DNA from: Lachnospiraceae bacterium
Lineage (GTDB): Bacteria > Bacillota > Clostridia > Lachnospirales > Lachnospiraceae
Assembly: GCA_910574195.1 (NCBI GenBank)
Contig: CAJTBF010000007.1
Coordinates: 112,215 to 176,214, forward strand
Reading direction: 5' to 3'
Length of the DNA: 64,000 nt
The position numbers and the translations under genes were made by a program. The notes under the pieces are model-generated. The model did no database searches. It had not been told where the DNA came from and saw only the letters and a list, made by a program, of their open reading frames with translations. Below, piece after piece: positions 46,001 through 52,546 of this stretch; the stretch's first letter is position 1; every line of letters starts with the position of its first letter.

Positions 46001-46085
46001 GCGTAAGATATGCCTGAAAATCTGCTTCGCTGACACCCAGGTTTACAAATACAGGTCCCAGTACTTTTGCCAAAAAATCAATCAT
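43065..46085 (-). CDS. Membrane-anchored, circularly permuted GH3 enzyme
   Basis: A 1006-residue GH3 protein with reversed domain order. After two N-terminal TM helices (about 33-52 and 65-84) comes the GH3 C-terminal alpha/beta domain (about 100-440, GRSGGENADLP, YPFGYGLSYTTF at its end), then a fibronectin-III-like domain (about 460-570), and only then the TIM barrel (about 650-940) with GKIATSDCDGPAG, RNFEYYSEDG, KHFALNDQE and the nucleophile Asp in GMVETDYDGSYG. A C-terminal TM helix (about 973-995) and RYRKKKK tail anchor it again. Reversed order is known in Butyrivibrio and Ruminococcus beta-glucosidases; anchoring at both ends is unusual. GGAGG and AAGG before ATG 46085. The catalytic domains should face outward. 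Confidence 0.9.
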   Translation of the reverse strand: MIDFLAKVLGPVFVNLGVSEADFQAYLTQLSGYVYFTLVLLVVLIAALVLAQKAKKGFRHVVRWQAVLAFVAIVTVMVNMICYGPMYSNVSGFLNASKVNLSEETVAQSREMVKKLGEEGLILAKNEELLPLASDVKKLNVFGWDSTNPILGGTGSGSSDSSSAVGILQSLQDAGYETNQTLTDLYVEYRADRPEISMQGQDWTLPEPTVDAYTDAVMSEAKDFSDTAVIVIGRSGGENADLPTDMHAVIHGTYDLADVVSSAPDNFDFTRSSYTNNGSYDDFEEGESYLELSRTEEDLVEKVCSEFDNVIVVINANNAMELGWVEEYEQIGAVILAPGTGASGFAALGEIINGSVNPSGKTVDTYVRDLKDTPYYNNIGNHSYNNVQDLNEQGVAADASSMGNLSFVNYVEGIYVGYKFYETAAEEGKIDYEEKVQYPFGYGLSYTTFEKEIKNFQDNGDTVAFDVEVTNTGDVAGRDVVEIYFTPPYENGGIEKASVNLIQFEKTEEIEPGASATISFEIAKEDMASYDSEEIKVQGGGYILEAGEYTISVRADSHTVVDEATFTVEKDVDYSQDGRESDQETAVNQFEDYARGDFVQLSRENAFANYEEACAAPSEEQYAMSDEVREKVIESAVGTYDGTQYNDEADEMPTMDAKNGLTLYELTGLDYDDPKWEELLDQLSFEDMVKLINIGGWQTTEVKSVGKIATSDCDGPAGLSNFVTGAYGTAYPSEVLMAQTWNQSLAYELGQCMGQEYKEANNYGWYGPAMNTHRSAFAGRNFEYYSEDGVLAGRIAANQVNGAAEHGVYAYIKHFALNDQEINRTSMLLTYSSEQAIREIYLKPFEIATKEFEGTSRAVMSSFNWIGTVPSCANNNLLNNVLRGEWGFVGMVETDYDGSYGYMITDHSIRNGNDLMLGFGSAESNILDDQSATAVQAMRQACKNILYTVGNSGYYAGDKDPAGVMTNMTKIFLTADVIVALLVLAAEGIVILRYRKKKKAAVTVES

Positions 46086-46270
46086 TTCCTTTCTCCTCCT
46101 TTTTCTTTGTCCGTTCTGAAAGGAATGTTATCATACTTTTTTTCGTTGTGCAGATTTTCTCATAAATTGCGTTTTTTTTGCACAAACTGTATTTGTTCTG
46201 TGCGTTTTCCACAATCTTATCTGTTTGTTTTTGTGCATTTTTCATATTTTTTGCAAAAATCAATAAAATA

Positions 46271-46292
46271 GTCAGGACAGAAATACTTGCCC
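46271..46292 (-). repeat. Palindromic repeat GGGCAAGTATTT-type, copy a
   Basis: Reverse complement begins GGGCAAGTATTTCTG. Related copies at 46385-46406 and 48603-48624. Confidence 0.6.
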
Positions 46293-46384
46293 TAAAGAAC
46301 CTCTCAAAAAACGTCAGCGCTTAACGAGGTTTTTCCGAGTTTAACGTCTGTTACGTTTTTTGCGAAGCGAAAGCGGGGTGATGT

Positions 46385-46406
46385 GGGCAAGTATTTCTGC
46401 CCTGAC
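46385..46406 (+). repeat. Palindromic repeat GGGCAAGTATTT-type, copy b
   Basis: Begins GGGCAAGTATTTCTGCCC; the arms GGGCA/TGCCC make a small hairpin. Confidence 0.65.
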
Positions 46407-46439
46407 GGACGACTGCTTTTTGTCCAACAAAACATCCCC
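46407..46439 (+). repeat. 33-bp repeat, left arm around the two-component pair
   Basis: GGACGACTGCTTTTT followed by TCCAACAAA. The reverse complement of 48566-48598 matches at 30 of 33 positions. The two arms sit just outside the sensor/regulator gene pair. Confidence 0.75.
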
Positions 46440-46459
46440 TTTCGGGCATCCGATACTTT

Positions 46460-47785
46460 TCAAATCGGAATTAATATTTTCAGGTAAAACCAGTGTTCCT
46501 CTACATTGATATCTACTTCCCCGCCATATTTGTGCACGGTATGCCGCAGGCTCTTCAAACCATATCCATGAAATTCCGCCTGCTTTTTCGTTGTAACCGG
46601 TAGATTCTGTTCAAATATCAGCTCTTCTTCACAATAATTTTCAAACCGGATAATCAAAAAAGATTGTTGTACAAACATAGATACATGGATCATCCGTTTT
46701 TCTTTTTCCGGAATCTTCTTTTCACACTCAATGGCATTGTCCAGCGCGTTCCCAAAAATAGAACAGATATCCATCACATCCATAAAATCCAAACGAGCGC
46801 CGTCCACCACATAAGTAAGCGCAATGTCATTACGTATACAGTACAGATTTTTACTGGTCAATAAGGTATCCAATACCTTATTGCCGGTTTTATTCTGCGC
46901 CTCGTACTCCCGGATTTCGTCTTCCATCTGCTTCAGATAGTTCTCCCGTTTCTCCTTATTCTCTTCTGCACGCAAAGCAATGATATGATGTTTCAAATCA
47001 TGATATTTATAATTGATCAGATCCAGTGTTTCCTGGGACTGTTGATACTGGGTATACTGATTATGCAGAATCATCTCCATACTCTCTAATTCATGTTGTG
47101 TCCGCAGGTGCAGTCTCTGAATATGATAAGCCATCAAAATTGCCAGTCCCCCCAGATCAATCAACGTCCGCACGTTAAAAATATCGGAAGCATATCTGCC
47201 GCTGAACGGGGTTCTGGAGTATACAAATCCAATATTACTCATCAAAAATACCGATAAACCGATTACAGCAGCAAACAACAATTCCTGTCCTGTCGCATTC
47301 ATCCGTTCCATCTCCGATATATAACGATGCGAGATCCCCCGCATAACCAGATAGGTTCCTCCATACACCGCAAACAGAAGTATTCCGCCTGTCCAGAAAT
47401 GCCGTTCTCCCATTCCATAGCAGAAGAAACAATGAAGCTGCCATTCCAGAGACGCCATAAACTCTGCAAGAACAAATGCTTTGACGCAGGCGTATCCTAC
47501 ATCCAGACTGCTGGTATCACAACTAATCCGCAAAAAGCAGAACATCAAAAAAACCGCTGCTGCCATACACAAAAGCCATATCGGTCCATCCAGCCCGTCC
47601 GTCAAAATCAGAAATGCAGACTGCAGCAGAAGCGCCGTAGCGGCAATTCCTCTGAATTTCCATCCAAAATAGCGTCGTCCCGCCTCCTGCATACACCAGA
47701 TACAGGCCAGCCATTCTGCAAGCGCCGTATAAAGGCGCGGAATATCCGGAAGAATCTGCCCTGTCGCCCAATCTCCCATTGTCAC
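46460..47785 (-). CDS. GHKL sensor histidine kinase (AgrC-like)
   Basis: A 441-residue sensor with an N-terminal membrane part of about six TM helices (roughly residues 15-225), a helical linker, and a cytoplasmic GHKL kinase. The phospho-accepting His lies in NYKYHDLKHHII, the N-box is GNALDNAIE and the G-box HGYGLKSL. This HPK10/AgrC class senses peptide signals or antimicrobial stress and phosphorylates LytTR regulators. GTG 47785 overlaps the regulator stop by four bases; ATG 47779 (GAGGTGA seven bases before) is an equally good start. No agrB/agrD genes are present, so a peptide signal made by this locus is not supported. Confidence 0.92.
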   Translation of the reverse strand: MTMGDWATGQILPDIPRLYTALAEWLACIWCMQEAGRRYFGWKFRGIAATALLLQSAFLILTDGLDGPIWLLCMAAAVFLMFCFLRISCDTSSLDVGYACVKAFVLAEFMASLEWQLHCFFCYGMGERHFWTGGILLFAVYGGTYLVMRGISHRYISEMERMNATGQELLFAAVIGLSVFLMSNIGFVYSRTPFSGRYASDIFNVRTLIDLGGLAILMAYHIQRLHLRTQHELESMEMILHNQYTQYQQSQETLDLINYKYHDLKHHIIALRAEENKEKRENYLKQMEDEIREYEAQNKTGNKVLDTLLTSKNLYCIRNDIALTYVVDGARLDFMDVMDICSIFGNALDNAIECEKKIPEKEKRMIHVSMFVQQSFLIIRFENYCEEELIFEQNLPVTTKKQAEFHGYGLKSLRHTVHKYGGEVDINVEEHWFYLKILIPI

Positions 47786-48489
47786 TTCACCTCACTCCAA
47801 TATTTTGTCAGTTCCTGCATAAAAGCATGGATTCTTGGTCTGCTCAGTAATAAATGTTCCCCTTTTACAATCGCGCATTTATCCTTTACCCCTTCCACAT
47901 GTTCCAGATTGATCAAATACCCTTTATTTCCTCTGGAAAAATGAAACTCCGCCAAGGTGGTTTCCGCATTCTTCATTGTACCACCAGACAAAAATTTCCC
48001 TTCCCTGGTGTGATATACCAGATTATGTCCTTCACTTTCTATGTAATAAATATCCGACACTTCCAACCGTTTAACGCCGCCTTTTACCGGAACCACCACA
48101 TACCGTTTCCCCGGACGCTTCAATCTGCCGATGGCCCGTTTCAGTTTCTGGCTGAAAGCAAAATACGACACCGGCTTTAAAATATAATCCAACGCTCCCA
48201 CTTCATATCCCCGGATTGCATATTGCGATACATTGGTGATAAAGATAATCACCACCTCGGAATCTACCTTCCGAATCTCTTCCGCCGCCGTCATACCATC
48301 CATAAACTTCATCTGAATATCCATCAGAATAATATCATACTGCGCTTTGTAATCCACGGTAATCCCGTCTCCGTCACGGTAGACTTTTATACGGAATTCT
48401 TCCTTTTCTTCTCCCTGATACTTCTCCAGATATTGAAGAATCTGAGAGATATAAAATTCCTCATCCTCCACAACCGCTATTTTTATCAT
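47782..48489 (-). CDS. LytTR-type response regulator
   Basis: A 235-residue regulator: receiver domain with VVEDEE and phosphorylated Asp57 in ILMDIQM, the switch Thr/Lys region FITNVSQYA and LDYILKPVSY, then a LytTR DNA-binding domain (about 130-230, IYYIESEGHNLVYHT, RGNKGYLINLEHVEG). LytTR proteins bind paired direct repeats in promoters. First gene of the two-gene unit with its kinase. The target is not evident; the permuted GH3 gene downstream on the same strand is one candidate. Confidence 0.93.
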   Translation of the reverse strand: MIKIAVVEDEEFYISQILQYLEKYQGEEKEEFRIKVYRDGDGITVDYKAQYDIILMDIQMKFMDGMTAAEEIRKVDSEVVIIFITNVSQYAIRGYEVGALDYILKPVSYFAFSQKLKRAIGRLKRPGKRYVVVPVKGGVKRLEVSDIYYIESEGHNLVYHTREGKFLSGGTMKNAETTLAEFHFSRGNKGYLINLEHVEGVKDKCAIVKGEHLLLSRPRIHAFMQELTKYWSEVK

Positions 48490-48528
48490 CTCATTCCTCC
48501 ATCATCCATTCTCTTTTCCATCCAATTA

Positions 48529-48552
48529 GTATACCCATCCGGGCATCCCGTA
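48529..48552 (+). repeat. Dispersed intergenic repeat (copy 3)
   Basis: GTATACCC...GGGCATCCCGTA; same element as 19823-19846 and 36382-36405. A shorter relative lies at 46434-46456. Confidence 0.7.
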
Positions 48553-48565
48553 ATTCATGCCCTGT

Positions 48566-48598
48566 GGGTATGCTTTGTTGGATAAAAAGCAGTCGTCC
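48566..48598 (-). repeat. 33-bp repeat, right arm around the two-component pair
   Basis: Inverted match (30 of 33) to 46407-46439. Confidence 0.75.
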
Positions 48599-48602
48599 GC
48601 CA

Positions 48603-48624
48603 GGGCAAGTATTTTTGCCCTGAC
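48603..48624 (+). repeat. Palindromic repeat GGGCAAGTATTT-type, copy c
   Basis: Begins GGGCAAGTATTTTTGCCC; see copies a and b. Confidence 0.65.
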
Positions 48625-48814
48625 TATTTTTTGCAAAAATGCAAAACGGTTCCAATCAGGTATACTTATTGAACTGTTTACGCTGTCCGGCATGGCAAAT
48701 CAGAAAGAAAAATGCTATAAAATAGCATTTCCCACTATCTTATAGCATTCTGCCGCACCTTTCCCGTTGTTTTACTCCTCATCTGTCCGGGAGTACGCCC
48801 CCATTTCCTCTCGA

Positions 48815-49702
48815 TCAAAGCCCCTCTCTTAGAAAGCTCTCATACCCCAATCCCCGTAGACGCTCCTGCACCACTTCCGCATTCTGTGAACCTGTATTGG
48901 AAAGCAGTATATAAAGTTTTCCCCCTTCCACTACCCCCATGTAATCGGTTTGTCGTATGTTACCGGCTATTTGTATAGAAACCGTTTCATAGTCCTCATA
49001 GCCCATCCGAATCTCCAGCAGCGTACACTCTGTCAGTCCTTTTTCCCGCGCCTCTATAAAAACACTTACCAATGCGGTAAATGCTTCCTCATTCAATACA
49101 TTGGTCCCCTCCAGATAATTCTGTCTCCGGAAGCTCGCCATATAACGACTCGCCTTCAACATTGCATTCTGGAGTAATGTTTCCATTACTTTCAGACGCT
49201 TAACCACAGCAGAATCCGTCTGCGGACAGGGAATCCCCCAAAACATCAAAATCGCCCGGATCTCTCCTTCCGAATATATGGCTCCTGCCATCAGGGGGCG
49301 TCCTTCCTTTCCTTCTCTGTTTAAATAAATCCGCTCCGCCTTTAATTCGCTGTACACCTCGCTTATTTCTGTATGCCCCCCCAGACATCCCGTATCCGAT
49401 ATGCTGCGCACGAGCAGACGCTCTGCGTCCGACAAGGTATATTGAATGGAATTTCCCAGCTTCCGGGCTTCTGTGGACGTGGCCGAAAATAGTCTGGCAT
49501 ATTCCCTGTTCGCCACCAGATAAATCGCTACATCCTCAGTGTCCAGCACCTTCCCAAGAATCTGCGCCGCATAAAACAGCACCTCCTCTGTCGTATACTT
49601 TTCCAAACCTGAAAGAATCTCATAAGCCGCTTCCAGGCCTTCCTGATAGTATTTCAATCGAACTTTTGCATCCTGCTTGCTATTCGCTTCTCTGTCCGTC
49701 AT
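48815..49702 (-). CDS. GAF domain protein with degenerate GGDEF-like C-terminus
   Basis: A 295-residue soluble protein. Residues about 20-60 form a helix (VRLKYYQEGLEAAYEILSGL). Then comes a GAF-like domain (about 45-175: LGKVLDTEDVAIYLVANREYARLF, GRPLMAGAIYSEGEIRAIL) and a C-terminal region (about 190-295) laid out like a GGDEF domain (LNEEAFTALVSVFIEAREKG ... IAGNIRQTDYMGVVEGGKLYIL) without a GGDEF active site. This arrangement resembles the cytoplasmic part of PelD, a cyclic-di-GMP receptor, but no pel genes are nearby, so that link is tentative. ATG 49702 has AGAGGG seven bases upstream and is preferred to GTG 49732. Stands alone. Confidence 0.65.
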   Translation of the reverse strand: MTDREANSKQDAKVRLKYYQEGLEAAYEILSGLEKYTTEEVLFYAAQILGKVLDTEDVAIYLVANREYARLFSATSTEARKLGNSIQYTLSDAERLLVRSISDTGCLGGHTEISEVYSELKAERIYLNREGKEGRPLMAGAIYSEGEIRAILMFWGIPCPQTDSAVVKRLKVMETLLQNAMLKASRYMASFRRQNYLEGTNVLNEEAFTALVSVFIEAREKGLTECTLLEIRMGYEDYETVSIQIAGNIRQTDYMGVVEGGKLYILLSNTGSQNAEVVQERLRGLGYESFLREGL

Positions 49703-50161
49703 TTCTAATCCCTCTGCGTTCAACTGTATCACCTTTCTCTCTTCTCATATAACTCTGATTTTCTACCATTATTCTGCACTCCTTTTCCGAAAATGTCAAG
49801 AAGGATCCTATCTGTCTAATCGGGAAAATGTAGTCGGGAGGAATTTTTCACGACTCAGAAATGCACCAGACTGCACATTCCGTGAGAACAAATTTACGCA
49901 GCGACAGCAGTGAGGGACCCTTTTTGCGCAGCAAAACTTTAAGGATTGCCCCGAACCGTTACTATGAGCGATCTCTCAGGCCGCGAATTGTAACGCCGTC
50001 AGATTCCCTGTTACGTGGAAACCTGCAATAATACTTTCCTTTGTTTCTTAATTTTCCATCGTATCCTGTCGATAAAAATATAGATAGATTGTTGAAGAAC
50101 ATTGACTGCCATGTATCTTTTACAAAGTTTGGTTATATAAAGCAGAACGGAGGTGTATGTT
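49703..50161. other. Intergenic region between divergent genes
   Basis: About 460 bp with no gene recognised. The left part serves the GAF gene; around 49910-50010 are short hairpin-rich repeats (CGCAGCAAAACT, CCGTTACTATGAG). The AT-rich last 120 bp should contain the promoter of the next gene, but no clear -35/-10 pair was found. Confidence 0.4.
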
Positions 50162-51037
50162 TTGAACTTTTCTATGATACAATCGTTGGGCACCTATACA
50201 AAAAATATGGAAATGCAGATAAAATGGCAGCGAAAGAAAGCAACTAATGATTTCACCGCAGACGGAAGCACAAAATTAAAAGATCCTGTCGCACAACAGG
50301 CAGAGGAAATCCGGATGTCTCAGGCGGACGGTTCCTCCAAGCTTTCTTCCCAGATCCGTGCGAAGCTGGCCGCAGGCAAAAAACTAACGCGGGAAGAAAT
50401 GGAATATCTGCAGAAAAACGATCCCCAGACATATCAAAAAGCAAAAGCAATCGAAGAAGAACAAAAAAGTTATGAGGAAGAACTAAAAAGATGTAAGACA
50501 AAAGAAGATGTCCAGCGTGTGAAAATGAATCATACGGCCGCTTCTTTAAGTGTCGTAAACAGTGTGGAGAATAATCCCGCCATACCTGAGAGCGCCAAAC
50601 TTGGAATTATCTGTCAGGAACTCCAGAAATGTATGGCTTTGGAGGAAGCGATCAGTAAGTTTGTAGAGAGCGGTCAATATGCCCAGCTCCCGACAGAAGC
50701 GGAAAAGAGGGAAGCGGAAGAAGCGCTCGAAGAGGCAAAAGCAGAAGAACTGCAAACGGAAGACTCCACAGAAAGTACAAAAGAATCAAACACAGACAAC
50801 AGTGAACTGAATACAGATTGTACGAAAGACAATATTTCAGATGAAGAATCAAAAGATGCCCCAATATCTGAGTCTGCCCAAAAGGGCCGCGTTACTTTAC
50901 CGGAACACAAGCTCACTCCTGCGGAAGCCGAGACAACACCAGAAGCCTTAAAGGTAAAGAAAGCCAAAGTCCGTGCGGCATATAAAGAAAGTCAAATTCC
51001 AGTCCCTGAGCCGATGATTGATTTGAAAATAAGATAG
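50162..51037 (+). CDS. Conserved Lachnospiraceae-type hypothetical protein
   Basis: A 291-residue hydrophilic protein starting at TTG 50162 (GGAGG nine bases upstream) with the N-terminus NFSMIQSLGTYTKNMEMQIK. The N-terminal half is basic-helical (KLTREEMEYLQKNDPQTYQK, EEEQKSYEEELKRCKTKED), probably coiled coil. Residues about 175-250 are Glu/Ser/Thr/Asn-rich and likely disordered, and the end is basic again (KVKKAKVRAAYKESQIP). No TM helix or signal peptide and no known domain. Layout suggests a cytoplasmic scaffold or phage/flagellar-hook-like structural role, but I do not assign one. Confidence 0.7.
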   Translation: MNFSMIQSLGTYTKNMEMQIKWQRKKATNDFTADGSTKLKDPVAQQAEEIRMSQADGSSKLSSQIRAKLAAGKKLTREEMEYLQKNDPQTYQKAKAIEEEQKSYEEELKRCKTKEDVQRVKMNHTAASLSVVNSVENNPAIPESAKLGIICQELQKCMALEEAISKFVESGQYAQLPTEAEKREAEEALEEAKAEELQTEDSTESTKESNTDNSELNTDCTKDNISDEESKDAPISESAQKGRVTLPEHKLTPAEAETTPEALKVKKAKVRAAYKESQIPVPEPMIDLKIR

Positions 51038-51084
51038 GTTTTACCGAAAAATCGTTATCACTGCCCCATAAATTTCGTAATAAC

Positions 51085-51113
51085 TTGTTTTATATGCTTA
51101 CTTAAGTTATAAT
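51085..51113 (+). promoter_or_regulatory. Promoter of the rubredoxin gene
   Basis: TTGTTT (51085-51090), 17 bp, TATAAT (51108-51113), 34 bp before the start codon. Confidence 0.75.
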
Positions 51114-51147
51114 ACTTCCAGTACATAAAAATAAAGGAGGATGTATC

Positions 51148-51303
51148 ATGAAATATGTATGTGATGTATGCAATTGGGAATATGACGAAGAGAAGGGATA
51201 CCCGGAAGGCGGAATTGCACCGGGAACAAAATGGGAAGATGTGCCCGATGATTTTGAATGTCCGTTGTGCTCTGTGGGAAAGGATCAGTTCTCAGAGGCA
51301 TAA
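51148..51303 (+). CDS. Rubredoxin
   Basis: A 51-residue iron-binding electron carrier. The two knuckles are CDVCNWEYD (C-x2-C near residues 5-8) and [11 protein letters not shown] (C-x2-C near 38-41), with Y, G and W in the conserved places ([20 protein letters not shown]). In anaerobes rubredoxin hands electrons to peroxide- or oxygen-reducing enzymes. AAAGGAGG lies seven bases before ATG. It has its own promoter and a strong terminator, so it is monocistronic. Codon use matches the host. Confidence 0.95.
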   Translation: MKYVCDVCNWEYDEEKGYPEGGIAPGTKWEDVPDDFECPLCSVGKDQFSEA

Positions 51304-51337
51304 TCTGCTTTTTTCACCTGTTATCCGGTAGAATAAC

Positions 51338-51390
51338 AAAAAACCGATACATTCCCCCGTTTTTCGGAGGAAGCCGTATCGGTTTTTCTT
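51338..51390 (+). terminator. Rubredoxin terminator
   Basis: Long stem AAACCGATAC (51341-51350) / GTATCGGTTT (51376-51385) with an inner TTCC/GGAG pairing, followed by TTTCTTC. Confidence 0.8.
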
Positions 51391-51475
51391 CTGCGTGGTT
51401 ATATGCAAAACACTTCACGTATGCGTACTCTCCGGCATATGTAGTAGACATCAAATAACTCTTCCCCATAAAAAC

Positions 51476-51510
51476 GGAGCAAACCTGTATGATAGAAACA
51501 GATTTGCTCC
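51476..51510. terminator. Bidirectional terminator
   Basis: Arms GGAGCAAACCTGT / ACAGATTTGCTCC with T-rich runs on both sides (TGTTTTATTT on plus, GTTTTTATG on minus). It ends the minus-strand FIST/MCP unit. Confidence 0.75.
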
Positions 51511-51583
51511 TGTTTTATTTACTTCATCTTTTCCTGCCTCATACAAAATAGAAAGACAACTTCTAAATGCTATTGCAAAGTCC

Positions 51584-52531
51584 TCAACTTCTCTTAGATG
51601 TATACTCCTTTATAATCGGCGGAATCTGGGACATCATATTGTCTATATCTTCAAACATCGTACTTTTCGTAGTTCCCAGTTTATCTGCCCGGTCTATATG
51701 ATTTACAACTTCCTGATATCGACTTCTCAGCTGTTCAAAGAAACCACATAATAGCTGCAGAGCTGTTTTTGAATCGTCTATGACTCTGGTGATCTCCGTA
51801 TGTACGGTTGACGCCCCCTCCGCCGACTTAATAATCTCATCAAACATTTCATAGGTCTCATCCACCTTAACAAGGCTTTCTTCCAGTGCCTGTTCTGAAA
51901 CATCAATACTGCTGCTCAATTGATCTGTTCCCTGCTCTACATCATGAATTCCTGCATCCACTTCACCCGTCAGACCTTTAATCTCGTCTGCAAGCTTTTT
52001 CACTTCCACGGCCACTACTGCAAATCCTTTTCCCCGCTCTCCTGCCCGCGCTGCCTCAATAGATGCATTAATTGCAAGAATATTCGTCTGCTCGGCTATG
52101 GATACGATACTTTTTGTACATAGTTTAATCTTTTCCACAGCTTCCTGTAGATTTTCAAACGTACTCTCCATCTCACTGAAAAAAGACTTCACCTGCATTG
52201 AACTGTTTTTCAGTTCCTCAACTCCACTCTGCGCACGTCCAACCGATTGAGCAATTACTTCCCTGACCTCTGTAAATTCTTCTGACACTTGTTCGATGCT
52301 TGAAAAATTCTGGTCAAAGTCCTGAAGCTTTTCCTGAAAATTCTCGGCTTCTTCCAGGATATTTCCAAAAGAACTTCCTATATTACTTAATTCACGCAGC
52401 GAATCTACCTCTTTCTGCACAAGCTCTGTATGATAATCTTTTAAACTATCCATCACATGCAGTACCGGATCCAGGCTGCTTTCCTGTTCAAACATTTCTT
52501 GTGTATTATGTCTGCTTTTATTCCAAAACAT
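51584..52531 (-). CDS. Cytoplasmic methyl-accepting chemotaxis-type signalling protein
   Basis: A 315-residue all-helical protein without TM segments. The MCP signalling tip is intact, [20 protein letters not shown] followed by [17 protein letters not shown], flanked by long coiled coils (about 60-140 and 190-300). It would dock CheA/CheW or act as a CheA-independent coiled-coil adaptor. It has no sensor domain of its own, and the FIST protein encoded 15 bp upstream is the natural sensor partner. ATG 52531 gives a nine-base spacing to GGAGG; ATG 52540 would be too close. No other chemotaxis gene is in the window. Confidence 0.9.
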   Translation of the reverse strand: MFWNKSRHNTQEMFEQESSLDPVLHVMDSLKDYHTELVQKEVDSLRELSNIGSSFGNILEEAENFQEKLQDFDQNFSSIEQVSEEFTEVREVIAQSVGRAQSGVEELKNSSMQVKSFFSEMESTFENLQEAVEKIKLCTKSIVSIAEQTNILAINASIEAARAGERGKGFAVVAVEVKKLADEIKGLTGEVDAGIHDVEQGTDQLSSSIDVSEQALEESLVKVDETYEMFDEIIKSAEGASTVHTEITRVIDDSKTALQLLCGFFEQLRSRYQEVVNHIDRADKLGTTKSTMFEDIDNMMSQIPPIIKEYTSKRS

Positions 52532-52546
52532 TATGGACATCCTCCT

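Larger units (their letters stand above)
46086..46459. other. Promoter region of the permuted GH3 and repeat block
   Basis: The first 190 bp are very AT-rich and carry several TGTGCA/TGCACA-like hexamers (about 46150-46240), possible regulator sites. The rest holds a repeat block (46271-46292, 46385-46406, 46407-46439, 46434-46456) related in inverted orientation to 48529-48624. No gene. Confidence 0.5.
48490..48814. other. Repeat block upstream of the LytTR gene
   Basis: About 325 bp containing the dispersed 24-bp repeat (48529-48552), the right arm of the 33-bp inverted pair (48566-48598), a GGGCAAGTATTT palindrome (48603-48624) and an AT-rich stretch with a CTATAAAATAG palindrome (about 48714-48724). 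No gene. Confidence 0.55.

Noticed and set aside
46460..48489. A complete agr quorum-sensing locus
   Set aside because: No AgrB-like protease or AgrD-like peptide gene was found on either strand near the kinase/regulator pair.
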